Source: Clostridia bacterium
GTDB lineage: Bacteria > Bacillota_A > Clostridia > Christensenellales > Aristaeellaceae
Direction: 5' to 3'
NCBI GenBank assembly: GCA_017517815.1
Contig: JAFWYA010000071.1
Span: 1 to 64,000, forward strand
DNA: 64,000 nucleotides
Part shown: positions 35,870 through 44,680 of the stretch, one piece after another
How the letters are laid out: each line of letters starts with the position of its first letter
How positions within the stretch are numbered: position 1 is the first letter of the stretch
The notes under the pieces: model-generated
Seen by the model: only the letters and a program-made list of their open reading frames with translations
Databases searched by the model: none
What the model was told of the DNA's origin: nothing
Translations under genes and position numbers: made by a program

Positions 35870-37090
35870 TCAGCTTTGCATATCAAACAGTTCTTTGGTT
35901 ACATATACGCATCGTTCTGCTTTACCTGCTAAAACTCGAACGGCTTCTGGTTCAAAAGGAAGGTTTATCTGTTGTGTTTCATCCGCAGGAATTTCTGTTC
36001 TCAAGGCAGCTTCTTCCGTGCCATTTGTGATGCTTACGCATGTAATTGCTTCATCCAGCGCATTATAAAGGCATAGTTTTCTGCCATCCATTCCAGCCAG
36101 TGCTGTTGCGCCTTCGCGAAACAGGCAGATTCCCTCAACAGGCACACCTTGCAGCATGTTGATGTCCGCCTGCAGTGCCAGGCCACTTCCGCCTTCATAA
36201 GCGTGCAGACCTACAATGGTTTTTATATTATGCTGTACAGTTCCTTCCGCAACGTGCCTTACCCAGGCAGCATCTTTTCCATAGGCTGTCGAATACGCCA
36301 TCGGCAGCGCATAATCATAAAGTTTTGTCGCATCTTCGTAGTTCTGACCATAATGCAGGTCACTGAACGCTGTGTCTGCATAGGCACCTTCGGGCATCAA
36401 TGCAGCGCTCAGAATGATATCCTTTCTTTCAGCATGTGCAGCAGCCGTAAGCGCTGAGGCAAAGCACTCCACATCTTTTCTGCGGGCACGGGCAAAAGCA
36501 CGAAGATTTTCATCACCGTCACGATACGCATCCAGCAGGACATCTTCATTTCTGTATTCGCCCGCCTGATATGCATGCTGTATCAGCGCATGAAGGCAAG
36601 CTTTGCTTGCTCCTTCAGCCTGATAACGCTCCATATCCTCATCAGCCCAACCGTACAGCAGGTGATTATAGCGGATATAATCCAGATGCAGTCCGTCCAC
36701 TTCATAACGACTGCATACCTCACGGATGACTGTCTCCATGTAATTCAGATACCCGTCATCCCTCAGTGAAATCAATTCCCTGTCTCTGCCTCGGACGAAA
36801 TGGCACCGGCCACTTTCGGGATGCTGCCGCTTATAGTATGCATCACATGTCGATGTAAACCAAGCATGCACGCGCATGCCATGCTTGTGTGCACAATCTG
36901 TTATTTCGCGCAGCAGATCACGTTCATAACCACGTGGCGCAACTCGGCTATGATAGGATGCCTCGCCGCCGAGTCCCTTAGTCAGAAAAAAGAGATCTGT
37001 TACTCCTGCCTGCCGGCAACTGCGCACCACACGCTCTGCCCCGCGCAAGTTTACATTCTGCGGCCAAACCCACATACCTAAAATCGCCAT
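35870..37090 (-). CDS. GHL10/YddW-like putative glycoside hydrolase
   Basis: A 406-residue protein with a TIM-barrel fold of the GHL10 type. The motif VDGLHLDYIRYNHLLYGW (about 144-161) carries the acidic residues expected in the active site, and an N-terminal strand (MAILGMWVWPQNV) and HGMRVHAWFTS match the family. No signal peptide. Related proteins act on peptidoglycan or other glycans, but few are assayed. The start is the ATG at 37090 with AGGTGA 8 bases upstream. A C-terminal beta domain (about 325-406) follows the barrel. Confidence 0.72.
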   Translation of the reverse strand: MAILGMWVWPQNVNLRGAERVVRSCRQAGVTDLFFLTKGLGGEASYHSRVAPRGYERDLLREITDCAHKHGMRVHAWFTSTCDAYYKRQHPESGRCHFVRGRDRELISLRDDGYLNYMETVIREVCSRYEVDGLHLDYIRYNHLLYGWADEDMERYQAEGASKACLHALIQHAYQAGEYRNEDVLLDAYRDGDENLRAFARARRKDVECFASALTAAAHAERKDIILSAALMPEGAYADTAFSDLHYGQNYEDATKLYDYALPMAYSTAYGKDAAWVRHVAEGTVQHNIKTIVGLHAYEGGSGLALQADINMLQGVPVEGICLFREGATALAGMDGRKLCLYNALDEAITCVSITNGTEEAALRTEIPADETQQINLPFEPEAVRVLAGKAERCVYVTKELFDMQS

Positions 37091-37153
37091 ATGCTGTTCA
37101 CCTGCTGCCAAATCGTTTCTGCTATTGTAAGAAATAATAACTGATATGGCAAG

Positions 37154-37849
37154 TTATTCTTTGATTCTTCCGTCCGTGGTAATGGTAATGACCTGCCACG
37201 GAATAAACTTTCCGCTGGCCTGCAGAGCGCGTTTCACAGCATTTTCGATGCCTCCGCAGCAGGGTACCTCCATCCGCAGCACTTTCACACTGCGGATATT
37301 GTTCAGCGCGATGATCTGCGTAAGTTTTTCAGCATAATCGCCCTCATCCAGTTTGGGGCATCCAATCAGCGTTACGTGATTGCGCATGAATTCTTGATGG
37401 AAATTGCCATAAGCGTAGGCCGTACAGTCAGCCGCAATCAGCAGGTTGGCATCGTCAAAATAAGGTGCATTCACAGGCACCAGCTTGATCTGACAGGGCC
37501 ACTGTGCCAGCTGGTTGGCAGGCGCTTCTGCCGTCGCCACAGGAGCCGTCGGCGCTGCAGTGCGCAGCATTCTGGCCTGCATTCCGGGGCAGCCGCAGGG
37601 AGAAGCCTGTTTCTGTTGCTTTGCAGCAAGCACTGCCGCCTCGTTGTAGGCAGGTGCTTCGCGCTCTTCAAAGCTGATTGCATTGGTGGGACAGGCCGGC
37701 AGGCAATCACCCAGACCGTCGCAGTAGTCCTCGCGGGTCAGTTTGGCCTTTCCATTGACCATTTCAATGGCGCCCTCATGACATGCAGCCGCACAGGCAC
37801 CGCAGCCGTTGCACTTTTCCTCGTCGATATGAATGATTTTGCGAATCAT
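37154..37849 (-). CDS. 4Fe-4S ferredoxin-like protein
   Basis: A 231-residue protein. The N-terminal ferredoxin part has CNGCGACAAAC (13-23) and a second set CDGLGDCLPACP (about 43-54), likely two [4Fe-4S] clusters. A Cys/Pro/Ala-rich linker (about 80-110) leads to a C-terminal domain with IGCPKLDEGDYAEKL and VPCCGGIENAVKRAL, recurrent in anaerobe proteins of unknown role. The start is the ATG at 37849 with GAGGAGG upstream. It is divergent from a Crp/Fnr regulator, and a palindrome centred at -41.5 from its predicted start indicates activation by that regulator. Confidence 0.85.
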   Translation of the reverse strand: MIRKIIHIDEEKCNGCGACAAACHEGAIEMVNGKAKLTREDYCDGLGDCLPACPTNAISFEEREAPAYNEAAVLAAKQQKQASPCGCPGMQARMLRTAAPTAPVATAEAPANQLAQWPCQIKLVPVNAPYFDDANLLIAADCTAYAYGNFHQEFMRNHVTLIGCPKLDEGDYAEKLTQIIALNNIRSVKVLRMEVPCCGGIENAVKRALQASGKFIPWQVITITTDGRIKE

Positions 37850-37876
37850 AATAACCCTCCTCAGATGGATTGAGTA

Positions 37877-37905
37877 TTGCTTTTGCATGCTTATTATCCT
37901 ATAAT
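37877..37905 (+). promoter_or_regulatory. Promoter of the Crp/Fnr gene
   Basis: TTGCTT (37877-37882), 17 bases, TATAAT (37900-37905). Predicted start is near 37912, so the palindrome at 37921-37934 lies at about +10 to +23, a position suited to self-repression. Confidence 0.65.
37893..37898 (-). promoter_or_regulatory. -10 element of the ferredoxin gene
   Basis: GATAAT on the minus strand. The matching -35 position (37916-37921) reads CAGAAT, a poor hexamer, as expected for an activator-dependent promoter. Confidence 0.5.
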
Positions 37906-37920
37906 CAAGCTTGAAATTCT

Positions 37921-37934
37921 GTTGAAATTTCAAC
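37921..37934. promoter_or_regulatory. Perfect palindrome GTTGAAATTTCAAC, candidate Crp/Fnr operator
   Basis: A 14-base perfect palindrome in the divergent region of a ferredoxin gene and a Crp/Fnr gene. Its centre is 41.5 bases from the predicted ferredoxin transcript start, the class II activator position of this family. The half-site TTGA matches FNR-type sites, but the core spacing (4 rather than 6) is different. Confidence 0.65.
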
Positions 37935-37949
37935 AAAGCGGAGACTTTT

Positions 37950-38609
37950 ATGAAAAAATATATGCCAATACTGGGCAATTGTCCCCTGTTTGCTCACATA
38001 GCAGCTGCGGACCTTCCGGGGCTGATGAACTGCATGGGCGCCACTGAAAAAGCATACAGCAAAAAGGAAACCATTCTGGCGGAAGGTGCCGCTGCACATT
38101 CCATTGGTATTCTGCTCAGCGGCAGCGCTCAGATCGTGCAGATTGACTACTACGGCAACCGCAGCATTCTGGGAACGCTCGCCCCCGGCGATTTGTTTGC
38201 CGAAACCTTTGCCTGCGCTGGCGTAAAGGCAATTCCTGTCAATGTAATCGCAAGCGAAAACTGCACAGTTGTGTTTATCAGCTGTGAACGCGTGCTGCAT
38301 TCCTGCTCCTCTGCCTGCAGCTTTCACCGTCAGCTTCTTTCCAACCTGATGAACATTCTGGCAAACAAGAATATTCAGCTTCATCAGAAGATCGAAATTG
38401 CCTCCAAGCGTACAACTCGAGAAAAGCTGATGACCTACCTGATGCAGCAGGCCAAACGCTGTGGATCCAGCAGTTTTGACATTCCCTTTACCCGACAGGA
38501 ACTGGCGGATTATCTTCAGACAGACCGCAGCGGTCTGTCCGTGCAGATCAGCCAGCTGCAAAAAGAAGGGCTGATTGAAACCAGCCGCAAACACTTCCGG
38601 CTGTTGTAA
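37950..38609 (+). CDS. Crp/Fnr family transcriptional regulator
   Basis: A 219-residue regulator: cyclic-nucleotide-fold sensor (about 15-120), dimer helix (about 125-150) and winged helix-turn-helix (TRQELADYLQTDRSGLSVQISQLQKEG, 181-207). Residues 105, 112, 119 and 123 are Cys (ENC, SCERVLHSCSSAC), a cluster that could hold a metal, Fe-S or haem group; cAMP-contact residues are not evident. GCGGAG precedes the ATG. It is divergent from the ferredoxin gene it probably controls, and its own mRNA start region overlaps the candidate operator. Confidence 0.9.
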   Translation: MKKYMPILGNCPLFAHIAAADLPGLMNCMGATEKAYSKKETILAEGAAAHSIGILLSGSAQIVQIDYYGNRSILGTLAPGDLFAETFACAGVKAIPVNVIASENCTVVFISCERVLHSCSSACSFHRQLLSNLMNILANKNIQLHQKIEIASKRTTREKLMTYLMQQAKRCGSSSFDIPFTRQELADYLQTDRSGLSVQISQLQKEGLIETSRKHFRLL

Positions 38610-38616
38610 ACAAACC

Positions 38617-38648
38617 AAAAGCCACGTCCGTACAGACGTGGCTTTTTT
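38617..38648. terminator. Bidirectional terminator
   Basis: A 12-bp stem (38617-38628 with 38635-38646) with a T-run lies between the convergent Crp/Fnr and ACT genes. Confidence 0.92.
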
Positions 38649-38658
38649 GATAGCGGGA

Positions 38659-39093
38659 TTACAGATCAGCAATTTCGTCCTGATCCACGCAGCGAATGCC
38701 CTTAACGCGCAACGCTGCCACAGCTGCCTTGTTGTCCTCAACGCGGAAGATCATGTAGGCATGGTCAACACTCTTGCCTCCAAGGAAGGCATACATATAT
38801 TCCACATTGATGCCCGCTTCCCTGAGCACTTCCAGCACGCGGTGCAGTCCGCCGGGTTCATCAGGAATGGCAACGCCCAGCACAGAAGTGACATTGTGGA
38901 TGAAGCCTTCATCCTTCAGCACCGTGGTGGCCTTGAACACATCGTCAGCAATGATGCGCACAATGCCAAAGTCGGTGGTCTCCGCCAGAGAAAGAGCGCG
39001 CATATCAATGCCATGCTTTGCAAGCAGTTCCGTCACATCGCACAGCTTGCCGGGCTTATTCTCCACAAAAATGGAAATCTGCTTCAGACTCAT
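38659..39093 (-). CDS. Tandem ACT-domain protein
   Basis: A 144-residue protein of two ACT domains (QISIFVENKPGKLCDVTELL, about 5-24, and GVAIPDEPGGLHRVLEVL, about 73-90), a small-molecule (often amino acid) sensing fold. It follows the phenylacetate-CoA ligase gene by 11 bases. This pairing recurs in anaerobes, where the ACT protein may sense aromatic amino acids. The ATG at 39093 has AAGGAGG upstream. Confidence 0.9.
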   Translation of the reverse strand: MSLKQISIFVENKPGKLCDVTELLAKHGIDMRALSLAETTDFGIVRIIADDVFKATTVLKDEGFIHNVTSVLGVAIPDEPGGLHRVLEVLREAGINVEYMYAFLGGKSVDHAYMIFRVEDNKAAVAALRVKGIRCVDQDEIADL

Positions 39094-39104
39094 ATGAATC
39101 CTCC

Positions 39105-40406
39105 TTAAATCTTACGCTTGTCGATCACGCGCACAGCCTTGCCTTCGCTGCGGGTGATGGTCTTGGGCGCAACCAGCACAACCCTGGCAGAAATGCCCAG
39201 CATGGAGCGCAGGCCGGCTTCCAGCTCGCTCTGGCGCTTCTTGATCTCGCCCATATTGTCGGTAAACATTTCGGGGGTCATTTCAACCTGAACATCCAGC
39301 GTATCGGTGGAACGCACGCGATCAATGATAATCTGATAGTTGGCGGGATAGCCGGCATTCAGCAGCACCGCTTCAATCTGGGACGGGAACACGTTCACGC
39401 CGCGGATGATGAGCATATCGTCGGAACGGCCCATGGGCTTGGCCATCTTCACATGCGTACGGCCGCAGGAGCAGGGCTTGCGGCTGAGCGTGCAGATATC
39501 GCGGGTGCGGTAGCGCAGCAGCGGGAAGGCCTCTTTGGTGATGGAGGTAAACACCAGCTCGCCCTTGGCGCCTTCAGGCAGCACTTCGCCGGTAACGGGG
39601 TCGATGATCTCGGCGATGAAATGGTCCTCGTTGATATGCATGCCGCTCTGCTCGGAGCACTCAAAGGACACACCAGGGCCAGAAAGCTCGGTCAGGCCAT
39701 AAATATCATACGCCTTGATGCCCAGCGTATTCTGGATATCCTGACGCATTTCCTCGCTCCACGCTTCTGCGCCAAAGATGCCCGCCTTCAGCGGAATCTG
39801 GTCAGGCGTGAGGCCCATTTCCTTCATGGTTTCGCCGATATAGGCAGCGTAGGAAGGCGTGCAGCACAGAATGGTGGCGCTCAGGTCCTGAATGAACATG
39901 ATCTGGCGTTCAGTGTTACCAGAAGAGGTCGGAATGGTCAGGCAGCCAACCTTATGGGAACCACCGTTGAGGCCGGGTCCACCGGTGAACAGGCCGTAAC
40001 CGTAGGATACCTGGCACACATCCTCATCCGTGCCGCCGGCAGCCGTGATAGCACGCGCGCAGCAGTCTTCCCACAAGTCAATATCATGCTGGGTATAAAA
40101 CGCAACTACACGCTTGCCAGTTGTGCCAGAGGTAGACTGGATGCGCACGCAGTCCTTCAGGGGCTTGCCCATCAAGCCGTAGGGATATGCCTGACGAAGG
40201 TCGTCCTTGGTAAGGAACGGCAGTTTGTACAGATCGTCGCTGGACTTGATGTCGGCAGGGGTCAGGCCCTTTCCTTCCATCTTTTTACGGTAGTAAGGCA
40301 CATTGTCCCACACATGCTGTACCTGTTTGACCAGACGTTCGTCCTGCCAGGCTTTAATTTGCTCCCGGGAGGCACATTCGATCTCAGGTTGATAATAGCG
40401 TTCCAT
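39105..40406 (-). CDS. paaK: Phenylacetate-CoA ligase
   Basis: A 433-residue adenylate-forming enzyme converting phenylacetate (or indole/aryl acetates) plus CoA and ATP to the CoA thioester. Motifs: SSTSGTTG-like QSTSGTTGKRVV (about 95-106), YGLTELSGPG and the C-terminal Lys in TRSEGKAVRVID. In fermenters it usually works with aryl-pyruvate ferredoxin oxidoreductases in aromatic amino acid breakdown; those subunits are not in the window. Start is the ATG at 40406 or the ATG two codons upstream; both follow a purine-rich AAAGCGGGG. Confidence 0.92.
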   Translation of the reverse strand: MERYYQPEIECASREQIKAWQDERLVKQVQHVWDNVPYYRKKMEGKGLTPADIKSSDDLYKLPFLTKDDLRQAYPYGLMGKPLKDCVRIQSTSGTTGKRVVAFYTQHDIDLWEDCCARAITAAGGTDEDVCQVSYGYGLFTGGPGLNGGSHKVGCLTIPTSSGNTERQIMFIQDLSATILCCTPSYAAYIGETMKEMGLTPDQIPLKAGIFGAEAWSEEMRQDIQNTLGIKAYDIYGLTELSGPGVSFECSEQSGMHINEDHFIAEIIDPVTGEVLPEGAKGELVFTSITKEAFPLLRYRTRDICTLSRKPCSCGRTHVKMAKPMGRSDDMLIIRGVNVFPSQIEAVLLNAGYPANYQIIIDRVRSTDTLDVQVEMTPEMFTDNMGEIKKRQSELEAGLRSMLGISARVVLVAPKTITRSEGKAVRVIDKRKI

Positions 40407-40582
40407 ACACATCCCCGCTTTCTTCTTTTGGAAAAATGACGTTCGGCCCGCCTTTCCGCCATACAGTGAATCAGCCGGTCTTTTGTTAAAAAACAATTTA
40501 GTTAAATATATCACACAGAAAGCGTGTGGTAAATAAATGCATTGTTTTTTCGTCGTTCAAAATATGGAACGCTTTTATGCAG

Positions 40583-41977
40583 TTATTCAAACCATTTTGC
40601 AGGCAGATACTTACGTTGTGCCTCAAGCATCTCTTCAAACAGCTTTTTGCCGTCAGTTGCATCCAGTGTCATCTGCGGGTCGTTCATAAAGGTGGTAAAA
40701 GCAAGATCACGATCGCATGTAAGGGCCGATCTGAGCGTATTTTCCTGATTGGTGACATGCTTGCCAATCAAGCCCAGCAGATTGTCAGGCAGCGGTCCTG
40801 CACAAATGGGTTCAATGTGATCTCGGGTGAAATAGGCGTTTGTTTCCACCACAGCGCCTGTGGGCAGGTTGGGAATCTGACCCTGATTGCGGATATTCAC
40901 ATTGGAAACCAGCGGTGCCTTGCCAAGCAGCGCCTTGATCATCAGGTGGCCCTCTTCGCCGGACGCCTTCATTTCAAGGGGCTCCCTGCCGGAAACGATA
41001 TCGTCCGAGCGTCTCAGGCGTTTTTGCAGATCCTGTTTGCGCCAGTCGACGGTGGTCAGGCTAAACTTCCAGCCATGTACGCTTTGTGGATCCCGCAGAT
41101 ACCATTTGGGCATAAACTCTGCCAGATGGCGGTCGCCGGCCGCAGCGATATATCCAAACCGCAGGAACAGGTCAAACTTCACGCGCTGACAGCTTTTGAA
41201 GAAGGAATTCAGCCAGTTGTCGTCTCCTCCTTCATCATAGCCCTCCGCCCAATGCTTTTGAGCAAATTCACGGTAAACCGGGAACAGATCCATGCCTTTG
41301 TAGGTTGCATTGGTCAGCCATGTAAAATGGTTGATGCCTGTTACCGTGGTGTACAGTTCATGTCGGTCTACGCCGCTGATGCCGCATTCTTTTTCAAGCA
41401 TATCGCACAGCAGCTTCTGTGTGCCAAACACCTCGTGACAGCAGCCAAAAGCCTTCACCTGTGGAAAAACCTCATACAGCGTACGCATACAAAGCGTCAT
41501 GGGATTTGTGTAATTGATGACCCATGCGTCAGGCGAATAATCACGAATAGCCTGCGCAATCTCTACAAACATGGGGATAGTACGCATTGCGCGCATAAAT
41601 CCGCCCAAACCAATCGAGTCGCCCACAGACTGATAGATACCGTACTTTTCAGGGGCATGAACGTCGGAATACATTTCATCAAACGTACCCGGCAGAATGG
41701 AAATCACCACAAAATCAGCCCCGGTAAGCGCCTGCTGCAGGCTGTCGGCCACCTCATACTTCCATACAGATTTCGCCTGCGGATGGCCGGAGATCATACT
41801 GCCAATGACCTGATTGCGCTTTGCTGCCTCATGATCGATATCGTACAGGCTGACCGTGCCGCACATTTCAGCATCCATAGCGATATCCTTCATAAATCCC
41901 CAGGCCCATCCTCGAGATCCGCCTCCAATATAGGCGATGCGAAGATTCTGAATATCCTTATCAAAAACGCTGTTCAT
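40583..41977 (-). CDS. GH4 glycosidase, probable alpha-galacturonidase (LplD-like)
   Basis: A 464-residue NAD+- and metal-dependent GH4 enzyme. Nucleotide-binding IAYIGGGSRGWAW (about 14-26), INYTNPM (about 145-151) and the metal-site CHEVFG identify the family. The CHEV form and the GDSIGLGGFMRAMRTIP block match the LplD/alpha-galacturonidase branch rather than the alpha-glucosidase branch. It would release galacturonate from pectin oligomers in the cytosol, consistent with kduI at the window start. The start is the ATG at 41977 with AGGAGGAA; promoter at 42019-42047. Confidence 0.85.
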   Translation of the reverse strand: MNSVFDKDIQNLRIAYIGGGSRGWAWGFMKDIAMDAEMCGTVSLYDIDHEAAKRNQVIGSMISGHPQAKSVWKYEVADSLQQALTGADFVVISILPGTFDEMYSDVHAPEKYGIYQSVGDSIGLGGFMRAMRTIPMFVEIAQAIRDYSPDAWVINYTNPMTLCMRTLYEVFPQVKAFGCCHEVFGTQKLLCDMLEKECGISGVDRHELYTTVTGINHFTWLTNATYKGMDLFPVYREFAQKHWAEGYDEGGDDNWLNSFFKSCQRVKFDLFLRFGYIAAAGDRHLAEFMPKWYLRDPQSVHGWKFSLTTVDWRKQDLQKRLRRSDDIVSGREPLEMKASGEEGHLMIKALLGKAPLVSNVNIRNQGQIPNLPTGAVVETNAYFTRDHIEPICAGPLPDNLLGLIGKHVTNQENTLRSALTCDRDLAFTTFMNDPQMTLDATDGKKLFEEMLEAQRKYLPAKWFE

Positions 41978-42018
41978 TTGTATTCCTCCTGTGCTGACCT
42001 GCAGCATCTGTTGGCTCT

Positions 42019-42047
42019 ATTTTATGCTTTTCATTGCGTTTGTGCAA
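42019..42047 (-). promoter_or_regulatory. Promoter of the GH4 gene
   Basis: On the minus strand TTGCAC (42042-42047), 17 bases, TAAAAT (42019-42024). Confidence 0.65.
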
Positions 42048-42075
42048 GTCCTTGAAAACGAAAAAGGCAGGCGTT

Positions 42076-42702
42076 CTACAGTTTGAGCAAATCTGAGAAA
42101 GTCTTCAGTCGCCAGCGCACAGGCTGCTGTACCCGCCCCAGTGCTGCACAGTCAAATCCACCCGCTGCTGCAGCCTGCACCCCCGCTTCGGCATCCTCTA
42201 CCACAAGGCATTGCGAAGGTGGAAGTTTCAGTCGATCAGCCGCCTTCAGAAATACCTCAGGTGACGGTTTGGAATGGACAATGTCATTCCCATCAATGAC
42301 TGCGTCAAAAAAGCTGTTCAGTTCCAGTTTCTGAAGAATCAGCGGCGCATTGCGGCTGGAGGAACCAACCGCCAGTTTGATTTTCTGTACCCTGATCTTG
42401 CCAAGTGTATCAACCACTTCCGCTGACAAATCAGCGGCGGACATACTGCTTAGTAATTTGCGGTAGTTTTCATTCTTTTCTTCTGCAAGCCTTTGCTTTT
42501 CTTCATTTGAATACTTTTGCACACTCTTTTCCAGAATGATTTCAAGGCTTTCCATGCGGCTTACACCGCGCAGACGCTCATTTACCTTTCTGTCAAATGG
42601 AATGCCCAAACGATCCGTCAGCATTTTCCATGCGCGATAGTGATATTCGTCTGTTGAACACAACACGCCGTCCAGATCAAAAATGATACCCGCGTATTTC
42701 AT
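42076..42702 (-). CDS. HAD hydrolase, beta-phosphoglucomutase-like
   Basis: A 208-residue HAD superfamily enzyme with nucleophile motif DLDGVLCSTDEYHYRAW (DxD), cap-region RLRGVSRMESLEIIL, motif II VGSSSRN, Lys in HSKPSPEVFL and motif IV VVEDAEAGVQAA. The cap signature matches beta-phosphoglucomutase, which converts beta-glucose-1-phosphate to glucose-6-phosphate, but other sugar phosphatases share it. The ATG at 42702 follows GGGGGA. No phosphorylase gene is nearby, so the role is open. Confidence 0.82.
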   Translation of the reverse strand: MKYAGIIFDLDGVLCSTDEYHYRAWKMLTDRLGIPFDRKVNERLRGVSRMESLEIILEKSVQKYSNEEKQRLAEEKNENYRKLLSSMSAADLSAEVVDTLGKIRVQKIKLAVGSSSRNAPLILQKLELNSFFDAVIDGNDIVHSKPSPEVFLKAADRLKLPPSQCLVVEDAEAGVQAAAAGGFDCAALGRVQQPVRWRLKTFSDLLKL

Positions 42703-42766
42703 TCCTTCATTCCCCCATTCCATTCTGGAAAAGAGGATGTGCATATCGCCGCATTTTATCCAAATG

Positions 42767-42797
42767 AAAAAGCGGCGCTTTGAAACGCCGCTTTTTT
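42767..42797. terminator. Terminator after the PIG-L-like gene
   Basis: An 11-bp stem (42767-42777 with 42786-42796) with A- and T-rich ends, located 13 bases past the PIG-L-like stop codon. Confidence 0.88.
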
Positions 42798-42809
42798 GTT
42801 TGGATATGA

Positions 42810-43505
42810 TCAAAGATAGTCCTTCTTGACACGCTTGCTGTAGGCGGGAATGCCGTAACAGGTTGCATGATCCACCTTGATCATCGCACCGCGCATGATG
42901 GACAGCGCCTCGTAATAGCGCAGATACTTGAAATCACGGGAATGCTCGGTGAGCCACAGCTTTTTGATGTTTTCCTTCCACAGGGGGAAGGCTTCGCTCA
43001 CGTCAAAGTAGTAATATGGAACAAAACCTTCGGAATCCTCCCAGTTTTCAGCATGCATGAAGCTGCGGATCGGCGCGGGGGTCAGGCCGTCCAGCGGGAA
43101 GGTGGGAAGCGACGCAAAGAAGATCGCGTTTTCCGTGATCTTGCTGGCCTGAATGTGATCCTTGTGCAGGCTGTTGGGCCAGTGATACAGCACATTGGTC
43201 ACCTGATGCTCACGCATGATGCGCGCCAGCTGCAATTCGATTTCCTTGGTGTCGTAAAGCTCACCGTCGCGGGAATCCAGCACGATGCTCTTGCCGCCAA
43301 GGCCTTTGGCAAACTCCGCAGCCGCTTCAATGTTCTGCGGGCGGAATTCCTCGGGAGTCAGTCCGAGAGGCGTTCCGCGTTCGCCTGCCGTAAGGTCTAC
43401 AATTACAATATTGTCACCGGCCATCGCATGTTTGGCCAGCAGCATGCCGCAGGTAAGCTGTGCATCGCCGGTATGGGCGCCAACCGCCATAATCGTCTTG
43501 CTCAT
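42810..43505 (-). CDS. PIG-L/LmbE-fold protein with altered active site
   Basis: A 231-residue protein of the PIG-L deacetylase family, zinc enzymes that remove acetyl groups from N-acetylglucosaminyl compounds. The usual AHPDD reads AHTGD (10-14): the His and second Asp (metal ligands) remain, but the catalytic-base Asp is Gly13. The downstream LHKDH metal/active-site His motif and LTAGERGTP are conserved. It is therefore either inactive for deacetylation or uses another base. It lies 20 bases after a GNAT gene in the same direction, so an acetylation/deacetylation pair is conceivable. Confidence 0.8.
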   Translation of the reverse strand: MSKTIMAVGAHTGDAQLTCGMLLAKHAMAGDNIVIVDLTAGERGTPLGLTPEEFRPQNIEAAAEFAKGLGGKSIVLDSRDGELYDTKEIELQLARIMREHQVTNVLYHWPNSLHKDHIQASKITENAIFFASLPTFPLDGLTPAPIRSFMHAENWEDSEGFVPYYYFDVSEAFPLWKENIKKLWLTEHSRDFKYLRYYEALSIMRGAMIKVDHATCYGIPAYSKRVKKDYL

Positions 43506-43524
43506 AATAAAATACTCCTTTTTC

Positions 43525-44571
43525 TCAGAGGGTCTTGCGCATAATGTTGAAGCACTTTACCACGCGGAAGCCGGCGTTTTTATAAATGCGCTGCGCATGG
43601 TTGTCATCGCCGGTGAACAGGGTGCTGAAAGCAGCGCCATCCTTGACGAACTCCTGCATCAGCAGGTTGAACAGCACCGACGCGATACCGCGGCGCTCAA
43701 ACTGAGGATCCGTGCAGATACCGGAGAACCATCCGCGTCCGCTGGTCTGTTTGTCCACAGGGCCGGTAAAGCCGACGATACGGTTGTCGCACGTTGCCGC
43801 CAGAATGGGACGAGGGCCAGCCGGAATCTTGCCGTTAGGAATAAAGCGAATGTCATCGCACGGAATGCCCTGCTTGTGGCAGGCGATCTCAGTCTTCAGC
43901 ACGCTGCGCCAGTATTCGCTGCCCACGCGGTCGCACATGCCGTCGTAATCATAGTCCAGATTCGCGTCGTAGCAACCGGTCTCGATGCCCTGTTCACGCA
44001 AAGCAGCACGCTTCTGCTCCAGCTCCGTCCAGGGCTCGTAGGTCGCCAGATCCAGATACATGGCCACCTCACGGTGCATTGGCTCAAACCCCATCGTCTG
44101 AAGGAAGGCAAAGCCGGCGCAGTCTTCATCCACACCCGGAGCATTGTTGTGATCATGACCGGGCGTGCCGGGAATGATCCAATCCAGATTAATAGGGTTG
44201 TTGCCATTGCAGGCGTAAACACTCTTTCCGGCTGCCTTGAAGGCTTCGCCCAGCGCGTTGACCAGCGCGCTGCCGATTCCCTGACGGCGATAGTCTTTTT
44301 TGACGAATACACAGGTCAGGTAGCCGGGCGTATTTTCATTGGTTTCGCCGCCCAGAAATACTTTTTTGGCAACGCCGTTGATGAAACCAACAATTTTGCC
44401 GTCTTCCTCGGCAACAAGAGAATATTTGGAGTCATAGTTGGGATCCATTTCAAACTTCTTGTGGAAATACTCTTCATTCAGCGGATAGTAGACGACCTCT
44501 CCGGCCTCCACTGCCTCGTTCCATACCTCAATAACACCTTGCAGATCTTTGGGTTCCATCAAACGAATCAT
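43525..44571 (-). CDS. Two-domain GNAT acetyltransferase
   Basis: A 348-residue protein with two GNAT folds. The first (about 1-150) has acetyl-CoA loop VKKDYRRQGIGSALV; the second (about 200-348) has CTDPQFERRGIASVLF. This resembles mycothiol synthase-like duplicated GNAT proteins. The start is the ATG at 44571 with GAGGAG; the upstream in-frame start at 44646 has none. It is cotranscribed with the PIG-L-like gene. The acceptor is unknown. Confidence 0.85.
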   Translation of the reverse strand: MIRLMEPKDLQGVIEVWNEAVEAGEVVYYPLNEEYFHKKFEMDPNYDSKYSLVAEEDGKIVGFINGVAKKVFLGGETNENTPGYLTCVFVKKDYRRQGIGSALVNALGEAFKAAGKSVYACNGNNPINLDWIIPGTPGHDHNNAPGVDEDCAGFAFLQTMGFEPMHREVAMYLDLATYEPWTELEQKRAALREQGIETGCYDANLDYDYDGMCDRVGSEYWRSVLKTEIACHKQGIPCDDIRFIPNGKIPAGPRPILAATCDNRIVGFTGPVDKQTSGRGWFSGICTDPQFERRGIASVLFNLLMQEFVKDGAAFSTLFTGDDNHAQRIYKNAGFRVVKCFNIMRKTL

Positions 44572-44642
44572 ACGCAGTCTCCTCTTTTGTCTGATGATAT
44601 CATATGCCGCCGCAGCGGTATTGTACAGGATGCTCTTTTGTA

Positions 44643-44671
44643 ACAATACAGGATTTTTTCTTCTGCGTCAA
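44643..44671 (-). promoter_or_regulatory. Promoter of the GNAT/PIG-L operon
   Basis: On the minus strand TTGACG (44666-44671), 17 bases, TATTGT (44643-44648). Confidence 0.55.
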
Positions 44672-44680
44672 TAATAAAAC

